From: Chloroflexota bacterium
Lineage (GTDB): Bacteria > Chloroflexota > Dehalococcoidia > Lucifugimonadales > Lucifugimonadaceae
Reading direction: 5' to 3'
DNA length: 37,818 nucleotides
Assembly (NCBI GenBank): GCA_022567135.1
Contig: JADFHP010000011.1
Coordinates: 1-37,818, forward strand
Under the pieces are notes generated by a model. The model made no database searches and had not been told where the DNA came from. It worked only from the letters and a program-made list of their open reading frames with translations. Shown one piece after another: positions 18,300-27,572 of this stretch. The stretch's first letter is position 1. Each line of letters starts with the position of its first letter. The translations under genes were made by a program, and so were the position numbers.

Positions 18300-19007
18300 C
18301 TAACGCAGGGAGTGTCCGGTTACTACCTCTATCACGAGGCCTGCGAGCGGGACCATGACCCCTGAGAGAATCCCGAATGGAGTCGCGAATTCCAGGACCA
18401 GGATGATGCCCAGGGGGGCGAACCCGTACGCTCCGACTCTCCTGACGATACGTGCCGGACCGCGTGGAAGGATGCCAAGCGCGAGCGCGAATCCGTCCAG
18501 CGGAGGCAGCGGGATCAGGTTGAAGATCGCAAGGAACGAGTTGAAAAGCACGCCGTAAACAAGAAAGTCCGCCACTATGCTTTCGGCAGACCCGCCGGTA
18601 AACGGCGCATTTTGTCCCGGAGCTCGCCAGTCGATCAGGTCCAGCCGAAAAGGAAGGGCCAGAATGGCCGCCAGAATGAGATTGGAGACCGGGCCGGCCG
18701 CGGAGACGATGGCCATGCTCTTCTCCGGATTGCCCCGCAGATTGGCCGCATTGACCGGCGTGGGCTTCCCCCAGCCGAAGAAGACGATCAGAAACATCAG
18801 CGAGCCGCCGGGGTCCAGGTGCGCCCGGGGATTGAGGGTGACGCGTCCCAGCGCGGCCGCTGTGCGGTCGCCCAGTTGCAGAGCGGACCACGCGTGCGCC
18901 GCCTCATGAACAGTGACCGCGCTTGCCGCCCCGGCAATGATGACGATCAGAAGAGCGAACCATGTGCTCGGATCGTTCTGAAGAAGATCGAAATTACTCA
19001 GCAGCAT
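18300..19007 (-). CDS. Site-2 protease-like (M50) membrane metallopeptidase
   Basis: VTVHEAAHAWSALQLGD (HExxH), FGWGKPTPVNAANLRGNPEKSMAIVSAAGPVSNLILA, NLIPLPPLDGF. Confidence 0.92.
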   Translation of the reverse strand: MLLSNFDLLQNDPSTWFALLIVIIAGAASAVTVHEAAHAWSALQLGDRTAAALGRVTLNPRAHLDPGGSLMFLIVFFGWGKPTPVNAANLRGNPEKSMAIVSAAGPVSNLILAAILALPFRLDLIDWRAPGQNAPFTGGSAESIVADFLVYGVLFNSFLAIFNLIPLPPLDGFALALGILPRGPARIVRRVGAYGFAPLGIILVLEFATPFGILSGVMVPLAGLVIEVVTGHSLR

Positions 19008-19107
19008 CTGTTGCCGCCGCGACGCCAGGCCGGTCTATGGCTCCAACAGGCCGCAGCCCGCCACCGCGTGGCCGGAAGAGCGATCACGTCAACGCACGAC
19101 CCGGATC

Positions 19108-19935
19108 TCAGAATCGTCGGGATCGTGTGTCGAAGTCGAAGTCATCATCGTCATCGTCATCTTCTTCGAAACCGTCCTCGTGCCCTTCGGCATCTACGAT
19201 TGTCTTGCCGGACTGGGCAATCGTGGGCTCATCGTGATGACTGCGCGGCTTGCGCGGGTCGATGGCGTCTATCGCCTTGCGGATGGACTTCCCTTGCTTC
19301 GCGGTCAGCCCGCCCGCGGGCACGATGACGGCGTCCACAGGCAGGTCCCTGAGCAGGCTTAGCTCGCTCTCGGACGGCAGCTCGCTCACTTCAAGAACGA
19401 TGTGCTTGCCGACCATAGATACGGCGGCCTGGAATTCGAGCAGCCCTGCAACTGTCAACTTCTCCGGCTTGACGTTGTACTTGAGAGTAAGGAAATCGAA
19501 CGGCAGGTCTTCCAGGACGCGAGCCTGTCTTTCCGTGACGTCGAGCGGGAGTTCCTTGCCGCGCGCCATGCCATCGTCGCGAAGGATGACGGCGGGGGCT
19601 TCTTCAGACTCGACAAGTATGAAATCGCATCCGGATTCCTTGAGTTCGTCCAGCCCTTTTTCGTCCAACTTGGAGACACGCGCTCCCCAGAGAACGTCGC
19701 CGAGTGACTTCGCGACTTCACCCGAGGGCGTACCGGCAAGGAGCACAGCATCGAGATGCTCGATGGCGCCTTTAGATAGCAACGATTTGATCTGCCCTGA
19801 ACTCGCCTCGCCGATGACCAGAAGGCCGGGCTTATGCTTGCGTTTTACCGGCCTGCCGAAGCCTATGGGTGCCGACTCGGTTTTGCCGAGTTCATGGAGG
19901 CGCTCGATGAGCTTAGCCAACAGGCGGATCTCCAT
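19108..19935 (-). CDS. Conserved-looking hypothetical protein, possible TIM-barrel-like, with Asp-rich tail
   Basis: Alternating hydrophobic strands (GLLVIGE, LDAVLLAGT, CDFILVES, DFLTLKYN, HIVLEVSE, VDAVIVPAGG); tail EEDDDDDDDFDFD; 23-bp overlap with the next gene. Confidence 0.7.
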   Translation of the reverse strand: MEIRLLAKLIERLHELGKTESAPIGFGRPVKRKHKPGLLVIGEASSGQIKSLLSKGAIEHLDAVLLAGTPSGEVAKSLGDVLWGARVSKLDEKGLDELKESGCDFILVESEEAPAVILRDDGMARGKELPLDVTERQARVLEDLPFDFLTLKYNVKPEKLTVAGLLEFQAAVSMVGKHIVLEVSELPSESELSLLRDLPVDAVIVPAGGLTAKQGKSIRKAIDAIDPRKPRSHHDEPTIAQSGKTIVDAEGHEDGFEEDDDDDDDFDFDTRSRRF

Positions 19936-20827
19936 CGTCCGGCCTGTCGCTGCTCCTGCGCAGGAACTCCTCTACATCGGCGACGAGCGACTCGGCATCG
20001 TCTTCAGGAATGGCCGCGTCTTCCTCTTCGGCTTCGGTGTCCGAATCGTACTTCTGTTCCAACTGGCTCACGTAGCCCCTCACCTGATCCTGATCTTCGA
20101 GCGCGCGGGCGACAGTGGAATCGAACTCCTTCGCCCTCTTTTCCAGCCGCTCGACATCGATCATCTGTGGGATGAATCGCTGCGCAGCCTGGATCAGCGC
20201 CAGCGTAACCACCGGGTTGGGGCGAACCTGCAGATAGTGAGGTGCGTGGCCCCAGAGTGCCACACATTCAATGCCGTGGCGTGTCAGGCTGTCGGTCAAT
20301 ATAGAGGTGATACCAGTCGGCCCCTCATAACGGGACGGCCCCCACCGGATATCGGAAAAGTCGCCACCCAGATTGGTGCTGCTGGCGCTTGTGGTGACTC
20401 GTGCGGGCCGCGTGTGGGGAACACCGTCCAGCAGCGCGCCCAGCGTCACCATCAGTTCCACGTTGCAGGTGTTGACGACATCCAGTACAAGCTCGGAGAA
20501 CCGCTTCCAGCGGAGCTGCGGCTCTGCGCCGATCATGATCACGACGTCGTGCTTACTTGGGTCTTCCGGCCGCCAGGCGTAAAACCGGTTCTTCGGCCAG
20601 GAGATTCGCCTTGTTCCCGAGCGGGTGGTTGATACGATGGGCCGCTGCTCGGTGTACACGTAGAACTCTTCGGGATCGATGGCGGCAAATCGGGACGCGC
20701 CCAGGTTGCGGACAATATAGCGGGCGGCGCGCGTCGCTGCTTCTGAAGCGTCGGGCCATCCGGCAAACGCCGTAATGAGGACGGTTCGTTTCAGTTGCGG
20801 TCTTTCGAAGTATTCGAGTTCAGCCAC
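19913..20827 (-). CDS. PAC2 family protein (proteasome-assembly-chaperone-like)
   Basis: RTVLITAFAGWPDASEAATRAARYIVRNLGA...EFYVYTEQRPIV...PTGITSILTDSLTRHGIECVALWGHAPHYLQVRPNPVVTLALI. Confidence 0.88.
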   Translation of the reverse strand: MAELEYFERPQLKRTVLITAFAGWPDASEAATRAARYIVRNLGASRFAAIDPEEFYVYTEQRPIVSTTRSGTRRISWPKNRFYAWRPEDPSKHDVVIMIGAEPQLRWKRFSELVLDVVNTCNVELMVTLGALLDGVPHTRPARVTTSASSTNLGGDFSDIRWGPSRYEGPTGITSILTDSLTRHGIECVALWGHAPHYLQVRPNPVVTLALIQAAQRFIPQMIDVERLEKRAKEFDSTVARALEDQDQVRGYVSQLEQKYDSDTEAEEEDAAIPEDDAESLVADVEEFLRRSSDRPDDGDPPVG

Positions 20828-20948
20828 GTTTTAGATCGCCTGGTTGATTCGCCTGGCAAGTTTCGGGAACGCCCGTGGTCCGGGCGAGTCAGGCTCGTGA
20901 ATATGAGTTTAGCACCGGCGGCCTGATTTCCACCCTGCCGGGTCGTCA

Positions 20949-21809
20949 TCAACTGAACCGGGCCAAGTACTCCACGAGGGACGAATCGTAGGGTAACGAT
21001 TCGGTGTCGTAATCGGGAAACCTGGGCGCAGGCGGCACCGAGAAGGGAAGGCGCGAACTCAGCATGTCGTATGCCAGCCGAGCCAAATCTGGCAGTGAGG
21101 CAACGTCCTCAGCGTTGTAGCGCACCAGCGTCTCGATTGCGCCCGGCTCACCCTCGCCGGCCATTTTCCAGAGCGTCACCGCGTCTGCTCCGCCCAGTTT
21201 GGAGAGCGCCGACGATCTCCCGAGGCCGGTCCGCTTCTCGATGCGCTTTAGCCCACCGGTGTAGCCGGCCTGCCTCAGGGGATATCGAAGATCGATGTGC
21301 ACGGCCCTGGCGAAGAGATCCTCTGCGTCCGGTTCTTCAGAAGCCTGAAATTCCCGTCTCAGGAACGGCAGGTCGAAAGAGGCGCCGTTGAACGTGACAA
21401 CAAGGTCGTATTTCAGCAACGCCTCGGGCAGGTCGTCGAGGTTGTCGCCCCGCAAATAAGCGGTATAACCGTCTCCATCGAGGATGCCAACGAGCGTCGT
21501 ATATGAGTACCCGGGCGATAATCCGGTAGTTTCTATGTCTAGAAATGCCGCGCCGTCTATGAACTCCGGGTAGGCGCGCCAGCGCGCAGAGGAAGGCAGG
21601 CGCTCGCGAAAGAACCCCGCATCGCCGGCTGCCAGCCTTTGCCGGGACCGGATTGCCTCATCGGTGACTCCATCCCCGGGGCCGCCCAAGCCGCCGCCTG
21701 AGTTCGCTTTGGCGATCAAGTCGTCCCAACAGAAATAGCCGTCGTCCCATAACTCTGCTTCGCGGGCAAGGGTTACGCCGGGGAAGTGGGCAAAAGTGTG
21801 AGTTAGCAT
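20949..21809 (-). CDS. YprB-like RNase H-fold 3'-5' exonuclease domain protein
   Basis: AAFLDIETTGLSPG (DxE), LVVTFNGASFDLPFLRREF, HIDLRYPLRQAGYTGGLKRIEKRTGL, YNAEDVASLPDLA. Confidence 0.85.
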   Translation of the reverse strand: MLTHTFAHFPGVTLAREAELWDDGYFCWDDLIAKANSGGGLGGPGDGVTDEAIRSRQRLAAGDAGFFRERLPSSARWRAYPEFIDGAAFLDIETTGLSPGYSYTTLVGILDGDGYTAYLRGDNLDDLPEALLKYDLVVTFNGASFDLPFLRREFQASEEPDAEDLFARAVHIDLRYPLRQAGYTGGLKRIEKRTGLGRSSALSKLGGADAVTLWKMAGEGEPGAIETLVRYNAEDVASLPDLARLAYDMLSSRLPFSVPPAPRFPDYDTESLPYDSSLVEYLARFS

Positions 21810-22287
21810 TCAGTTCACTGTATCGCCCATCGGCTCCCATAAAAACACAGGCTTGTCGATACCCGCCGGTGAGGTGAACCCCGTCCACTGAACACTGCCA
21901 CGGGTCGTTGATGATCCGGGGGATCGTCATTGATCCTGCCGGCGATCCGAGTTGTTCCCCATCGATTTCGGGCAATTTCTTCCGGGGATCAGTGCTGCAT
22001 CGCGAATCTGTTCGAACATTTGTGACATCGATTGGTTCGCTAATATTGCCGATTGTGCGGCCATGTTGTCCGTTTGTGTGCATATGATTATGTGGCGCAA
22101 ATTCATCGGGCCATTAACACAACATTCAAATACGTCTCTGGACCGATGACCGGTTATACGGGTACTATTATTTCGAGCAGGTAGATCAAGATGATTTGTC
22201 TACTCTTCCCGTGGGAAAGCGCCGTTGGAGCGTGGAGATAAACAGCGGCCACGGACCGCTGCGACATGCCGAAAGAAAGGTTGACTG

Positions 22288-22569
22288 ATGCCGTTGAAGA
22301 TCGTTGACGCAGATATTAAGGATCTCAAGAAGTCTCGCACTCGAGGCAGAGTGCGCTCACCGGAGACGATTGCGCTCATCGAGGCGATTGATAGCCTCAG
22401 CTCTGGCAAGGCGAAGGCCATTGAACTGGCGGCGGGCCAGGATCCCGCCAAAATCCGGGCAAGACTCGCTTACGCCGCGAAGGTGGCGGGCAAAAAACTC
22501 AAGATCGTTGTAGAGAAAGATCGCGTTCTGTTTGCGCGAGGCCCGGGACGCCCCCGCAAACGGGGCTAA
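22288..22569 (+). CDS. Small basic protein with C-terminal AT-hook-like motif
   Basis: 93 aa, Lys/Arg-rich, ends FARGPGRPRKRG; start preceded by GAAAGGTTGACTG. Confidence 0.6.
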   Translation: MPLKIVDADIKDLKKSRTRGRVRSPETIALIEAIDSLSSGKAKAIELAAGQDPAKIRARLAYAAKVAGKKLKIVVEKDRVLFARGPGRPRKRG

Positions 22570-22760
22570 TCCCTGCATTAATCCCAAGGCCGTCTGTCCA
22601 GGACGATCGGCGTTCGACCAGGAGATTCGCGCGGTCTTTGTGATACCGAAGTGCGTGGAGTCGTGAAAATGATCCGCGCACTTTTCGCGCTCACCCAATA
22701 TTGTCGCCCGAGAAGCACAATCGAAGCGGCGGGATATCCTCGCCACTTCGAGCGGCGGCT

Positions 22761-23447
22761 CTAAAGAAGTTCGATCTCTTTCAGTTCGTCAGATACTGCG
22801 AAATCGGCGGCGGTGACGGAGCCCACCGCGTCCGCATCCCACCCCGGCGCGACCTCGATCAGCCATAAGCCCCTGTTCCGTCCCGTCACTTCAAACACAG
22901 CCACGTCCGTAACGATCAGGCTCACACACCGCATCGCGGTCAGCGGAAACGTACATTCGGATACGATTTTTGAGTCGCCCTCTCTGTCGCTGTGCTCCAT
23001 CGCGACGATCACCCTTTTTGCGCCGACCGCGAGGTCCATGGCGCCCCCCACGTTTCCCACCCCGCGTGACGGCAAGAACCAGTTGGCCAGGTCGCCCCTC
23101 GCCGAGACCTGAAGAGCGCCCAGAACGGTCAGGTCGATGTGCCCGCCGCGGATCATCGCAAAGGCCTCCGCGGAATCGAAAAACGACATTCCGGGTACCG
23201 CTTGCAGGAACTGGCCGCCCGCATTGATCAGATCGATATCGCCGTCCGCTTCATCGGCGAGAGGCCCGCAGTTCAAAACGCCGCTCTCGCTGTGATACAG
23301 GAGCTGCACTCCCGGCGGCACGAAGTCCGAGCAGAGCGTCGGAATGCCGATGCCAAGATTTACTACGTCTCCATCGCGAAACTCTCTGGCAACCCGCATG
23401 GCGATGACTTCGCGATCGAGACGCGACGCCGGGTCCGGAATGGTCAC
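22761..23447 (-). CDS. CoA-transferase subunit B (3-oxoacid CoA-transferase-like)
   Basis: VNLGIGIPTLCSDFVPPGVQLLYHSESGVLNCGP, GGHIDLTVLGALQVSARGDLANW, GVGNVGGAMDLAVGAKRVIVAMEHSD. Confidence 0.94.
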   Translation of the reverse strand: MTIPDPASRLDREVIAMRVAREFRDGDVVNLGIGIPTLCSDFVPPGVQLLYHSESGVLNCGPLADEADGDIDLINAGGQFLQAVPGMSFFDSAEAFAMIRGGHIDLTVLGALQVSARGDLANWFLPSRGVGNVGGAMDLAVGAKRVIVAMEHSDREGDSKIVSECTFPLTAMRCVSLIVTDVAVFEVTGRNRGLWLIEVAPGWDADAVGSVTAADFAVSDELKEIELL

Positions 23448-24178
23448 CGGCTTCCCTTACCCTGCGCGCCGCGGGCCACCACGCGATCGACGTAGATCGC
23501 CGGGGTATCGACGCGCTCAGGATCGATCTCGCCGGGCTCGACGATCTCATCGACCTCCGAGATGGTGATCTCAGCCGCGGCCGCCATCGCGACGTTGAAT
23601 GACCGAGATGTTCCCGAGTAGGTGATGTTGCCGAGCCTGTCTGCCACCGCTCCTCTGATCAGCGCGAAATCGGCGCGCAACGCCGTCTCCAGGACGCATT
23701 CGATGCCGTCGAACTCTCTGGTCTCCTTGCCCGCGGCGAGATCCGTTCCGGCCCCGGTGGGCGTGTAGAAGGCCGGAATGCCCGCGCCCGCCGCGCGCAT
23801 GCGCTCGACGAGGGTACCCTGCGGCACCACCTCCAGCTCTATCTCACCCCGTTCGAAGGCCAGCTCGAAGGCGTTCTTGCGGGAGACAGAGCCGGACACA
23901 GGAAAGGAGGCGATCACCTTCGCGATCTGGCCGTTTTCAACAAGAATCGCGTGGTCTATGGGCTCCTCACCCGCCGGCCAGCCAAATCCCGTCGGCACCG
24001 CGATTCCTGCGGTATTGCCCGCGATCGTGAGCGACTTCGATCCGAGGTCGCGAAGGGCCAGCATGAGCCGGTGGGGCATTCCGCCCGCGCCGCCAAATCC
24101 GCCAATGAAAACAGTAGCGCCGTCAGGGATGTCGGCTACCGCTTCTTCGAATGTGGGGACTGTCTTGTCGATCGGCAC
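23444..24178 (-). CDS. CoA-transferase subunit A
   Basis: TVFIGGFGGAGGMPHRLMLALRDLGSKSLTIAGN, GIPAFYTPTGAGTDLAAGKETREFDG, ADFALIRGAVADRLGNITYSGTSRSFNVAMAAAAEITISEVDEIVEPGEIDPERVDTP; ATGA overlap with subunit B. Confidence 0.94.
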   Translation of the reverse strand: MPIDKTVPTFEEAVADIPDGATVFIGGFGGAGGMPHRLMLALRDLGSKSLTIAGNTAGIAVPTGFGWPAGEEPIDHAILVENGQIAKVIASFPVSGSVSRKNAFELAFERGEIELEVVPQGTLVERMRAAGAGIPAFYTPTGAGTDLAAGKETREFDGIECVLETALRADFALIRGAVADRLGNITYSGTSRSFNVAMAAAAEITISEVDEIVEPGEIDPERVDTPAIYVDRVVARGAQGKGSR

Positions 24179-24203
24179 GGCGGGATTCTATCCAAATAGC
24201 CGC

Positions 24204-26135
24204 TTACCGGGCAGGAATAATCGGCAGGACGATCCGGGACGGCTGTTCCGGGCCGAAATGGACCGTATTCCGGGCGACTTCCTGATGGGTGTGCCGTCCC
24301 ATCGGCTCCCCGGTATTCGGGTTGATGTCGAACCTTGGAAAGTTGCTGCTCGCCACATCCAGCCTGATCCGGTGCCCCGCCGCGAAGACGTTGGAGATCG
24401 GCGGCAGTGGAATCACGATCTCGTAAATCTCGCCTGGCTGGAGGAACGCCTCATGATCGAAGCCTTCCCTGAACCGAGCGCGCAGAATCGAGTCGACAAG
24501 CGGAAGGTGGAAACCGTCCGGATAGTCTTCGCTCGGCGGGTATATGTCCAGCAGCTTTGCGGTGAAGTCGGTATCTGGAGCTGACGATGAGATCCAGAGC
24601 CGAACCTCGCTGGCGCCCGTCACTTCGATATCTTCTTCCAGGGCCGGCGTCTGGAAGACCATCACGTCCGACCTGTCGGCGAGGAGCGGGTAGGGTGGCC
24701 GCGCGCCGGTCATCCCCGGCGCCTCTTTCTGGTGCAGCGGCCCATCTTCGATCATCGACCTCATGCGGGCCCGGCCAGGCACGTACGCCGAGTCCATTCC
24801 CTCAGGCAATTTTACCCACTCGTAGAACCCGGTCACATTGGCGCTGATGCTCGGCACCGGGTGTTCTGGATCGTGCTCCCAGGTGACCTTATTGTTGCCC
24901 GCGGGGCCGCTGCCCGCGGGGGCGTCGGCAGCAGTAAGCGCACCTGCAAGGTCCAGGAAATAGCTCTGCGGCACGGCGCGCTCAAGCGGCCACTTCTCCT
25001 CCGTGCGCCAGCTTCCGCCGTGCCGCATATTGCCCGCGGCGTCTCTGCGTCCATCCCCGCCGCCCATCACGAATATTCTGACGGGCGCCTCGTTCTCCAC
25101 GCCGGTGTCGATATCTTTCAGCCAGCGGTCGAACCAGGCGAGGCGAAGCGCGTTGTATACGGGGTCGCCCCAGAACGCGTCCGGGCCGAACTCGACCTCG
25201 CCAACGCTTGACGTGCCGGCGCCGCGCATCCGCACATGGTTCCACGGCCCCATGATCAGTTTCTGGGCCGTCGTGTTCAGCTTCGCCATCTGCGTGAACT
25301 GGCCGGTCACGTCCATCGCGAACGGGTCGTACCACCCGCCCGAGTAGACCGCCGGTATGTCAGCCATGCGGCCGAAATGCGGCGTCTGGTCAAGCGACTC
25401 CTGCGCCCAGAAATCGTTGTACACGCCGTCGCAGTAGTAGTGCATCAATATGTCTTCAAGGTGCGGGACTTCGGCGATGGGCGTGCTCCCGCGCTTGAAC
25501 GGTGTCTGCCAGACCAGTTCCCGCAGGTTCTCCGCTCCTTGCTCGATGCGTGCGGTGGCCTCGGGGTTGTCCCGTATCTCCTGGGAGTCGTATCCATGCA
25601 GAAAGAGAGCGCCGAACATATGGAGGCCCATCGCGCCGCCCTGCCGGGCCTCATAGGCGAAGGCGTTCGTCGGAGCGACGTCGACCCATAGCGCCGAGAG
25701 ATGGGGCGGGCGATAGAGCGAGGCCATGTTCTGAACGATGCCGCCGTGGGAGCTGCCGACCATGCCCACGCGGCCGTTGCACCACTCCTGTGCGCCAGCC
25801 CACTCGATCGTGTCGAAACCATCTAAACCCTCGTTCGGGTTGGCGGTGTGGTGGTACTGGCCGGTTCCCTCGGAGCGGCCCCGGCCCCGCAGGTCCTGCA
25901 GCATCACCACGTAGCCGCGCGCAGTGAAAAAGTTCGCGACGGCATCTACCCATATGACCGGATTCGACTTGTCGTAGGAGGTCCGCCCCAGGATTACCGG
26001 GAACTTGCCGGGAGCGTTATCCCCATCGGGGAGTGCCGGCCGATAGATATCGGTCGCCAGTCGAACGCCGTCCCGCATGGGAATGTATACGTCCAGCGAA
26101 ACATTGATGCCGAATTCAACTTCCGAACCCGTCAT
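24204..26135 (-). CDS. CocE/NonD family hydrolase (X-Pro dipeptidyl-peptidase-like)
   Basis: VYIPMRDGVRLATDIYRP, VVMLQDLRGRGRSEGTGQYH, WCNGRVGMVGSSHGGIVQ nucleophile elbow, YSGGWYDPFAMD, C-terminal jelly-roll VTGASEVRLWISSSAPDTDFTAKLLDIYPP. Confidence 0.94.
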   Translation of the reverse strand: MTGSEVEFGINVSLDVYIPMRDGVRLATDIYRPALPDGDNAPGKFPVILGRTSYDKSNPVIWVDAVANFFTARGYVVMLQDLRGRGRSEGTGQYHHTANPNEGLDGFDTIEWAGAQEWCNGRVGMVGSSHGGIVQNMASLYRPPHLSALWVDVAPTNAFAYEARQGGAMGLHMFGALFLHGYDSQEIRDNPEATARIEQGAENLRELVWQTPFKRGSTPIAEVPHLEDILMHYYCDGVYNDFWAQESLDQTPHFGRMADIPAVYSGGWYDPFAMDVTGQFTQMAKLNTTAQKLIMGPWNHVRMRGAGTSSVGEVEFGPDAFWGDPVYNALRLAWFDRWLKDIDTGVENEAPVRIFVMGGGDGRRDAAGNMRHGGSWRTEEKWPLERAVPQSYFLDLAGALTAADAPAGSGPAGNNKVTWEHDPEHPVPSISANVTGFYEWVKLPEGMDSAYVPGRARMRSMIEDGPLHQKEAPGMTGARPPYPLLADRSDVMVFQTPALEEDIEVTGASEVRLWISSSAPDTDFTAKLLDIYPPSEDYPDGFHLPLVDSILRARFREGFDHEAFLQPGEIYEIVIPLPPISNVFAAGHRIRLDVASSNFPRFDINPNTGEPMGRHTHQEVARNTVHFGPEQPSRIVLPIIPAR

Positions 26136-26240
26136 TGCCTGCTACCTCTCGTGGCCAGCGGCGCGCGGTGAGCGGCCCAAACGATAAGCCGACCAAACGA
26201 TATTCCAAGAGATCCGGCGTTCACAAGGTGTCAGGAGAGG

Positions 26241-27572
26241 TCAGCGACCCGGATCGTATATCTCCAGGGTCGCTATTGTGTCGCCGCCGGTAAATCCGCC
26301 GCTGACCAGAACACGGCCGTCCGGAAGCGCTGTTGCGCGGTGGCTGAGGCGGGGCTGCGCCATCTCTCCGATGAAGGTCCACTCGCCATTCTGTGGATCG
26401 TAGATCTCGGCGGAGGACAGGAACGCGAGATCGTCCGTTCCGCCGACCACAAGGATCCGGCCGTCGGGCAACACCGCCATGGCATGCCCGCTGCGCCTGT
26501 TATTCATATCGGCCAGTTGCCGCCACATGCCGGTCTCATCGTCGAACAGTTCGGTCGAGATGTGGGTTTCTACGTTGCCATCACTGGAGAGCCCGACTCC
26601 ACCGACTACGAATATTTTGTTATCGCGCAACAATGTGGCGGTATGGCCTGATCTGCCGGCGATCATTCTCTCCGCCTGGGCCCACGTGCCATCGGCAGGA
26701 TTGAAAACCTCCACGGAAACCTGGTACCCGGCATCACCTGATCCCCCGGCTACCAGCGCGCGCCCATCGGGCAGGAGGGTCACAGCTGGAAAAGCCCGGC
26801 GTTGGTCGATGTTGCCCGCAAACTCCCAACTATTGGTCTCTGGATCGTAGATCTCAGAATTGGGTACGAGCGACGAACGGCCCGAGCCGCCGATCATGAG
26901 TACCCTGCCATCGTCCAGCAAGATAGCGCCCTGCCCGAATCGCAACTCAATCATTTCCGGGATCGCAGTCCAGGTATCTGTCACCGGATCGAAAATCTCC
27001 GCAGACCCGATCACCTTCACGTCGTCCGCGCCCCCGGCGACGAGGACGCGACCATCCTTCAGCAAAGTCGCGGTGTGGCCCGCGCGCGCCACGACCATGT
27101 CACCTGCGAGCATGAGACTGTCGGTTGCGGAATCGAACAGCTCAGTCTGCGCCACGGCGTCACCGAACCGGTCACGGCCTCCGGTAATCAGCACTCTGCC
27201 GTCGCCGAGAAGTGTCGAAGTGTGCTCCTCCCGCGCCATGAGTAGATCACCTATTCGCTGGAATGCCAGCGGCTGAGGCGTTGCTGTCGGAAGTGGCGTT
27301 GGCGTCGGTGGCCGCGGCGTGCGGGTAGGGGTGGGAACGGGGTCGGCCGCGGGCGTGACGAGCGCAGTCGGAAGCGCGGTTGGCCCGGCAGCACCCGGCG
27401 TTGTGGGACCAGGCGTCGAAGAACCGGAACAGGCGATGGCCAGGACTGCCGTTAACCCGGTGGCGAACGCCACGAGGCGTGGCGCCGGTAACAACCCGTG
27501 CGATACAGAAAGCCTGCCCATACGGAATTTGATGCGCGAGAGGCGGTTGAAGTGCATACGAATCGCAGTCAC
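26241..27572 (-). CDS. Kelch-repeat (7-bladed propeller) putative lipoprotein
   Basis: Lipobox LTAVLAIACSGSS, TPTPTRTPRPPTPTPLPTATPQP linker, seven DGRVLxxGG-type blades. Start could be internal (e.g. MGRLSVSHG). Confidence 0.85.
   Translation of the reverse strand: MTAIRMHFNRLSRIKFRMGRLSVSHGLLPAPRLVAFATGLTAVLAIACSGSSTPGPTTPGAAGPTALPTALVTPAADPVPTPTRTPRPPTPTPLPTATPQPLAFQRIGDLLMAREEHTSTLLGDGRVLITGGRDRFGDAVAQTELFDSATDSLMLAGDMVVARAGHTATLLKDGRVLVAGGADDVKVIGSAEIFDPVTDTWTAIPEMIELRFGQGAILLDDGRVLMIGGSGRSSLVPNSEIYDPETNSWEFAGNIDQRRAFPAVTLLPDGRALVAGGSGDAGYQVSVEVFNPADGTWAQAERMIAGRSGHTATLLRDNKIFVVGGVGLSSDGNVETHISTELFDDETGMWRQLADMNNRRSGHAMAVLPDGRILVVGGTDDLAFLSSAEIYDPQNGEWTFIGEMAQPRLSHRATALPDGRVLVSGGFTGGDTIATLEIYDPGR

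Noticed and set aside
19250-20632. 460-aa plus-strand ORF
   Set aside because: Antisense to the Asp-tailed hypothetical and PAC2 genes; Ser/Arg/Pro-rich shadow composition.
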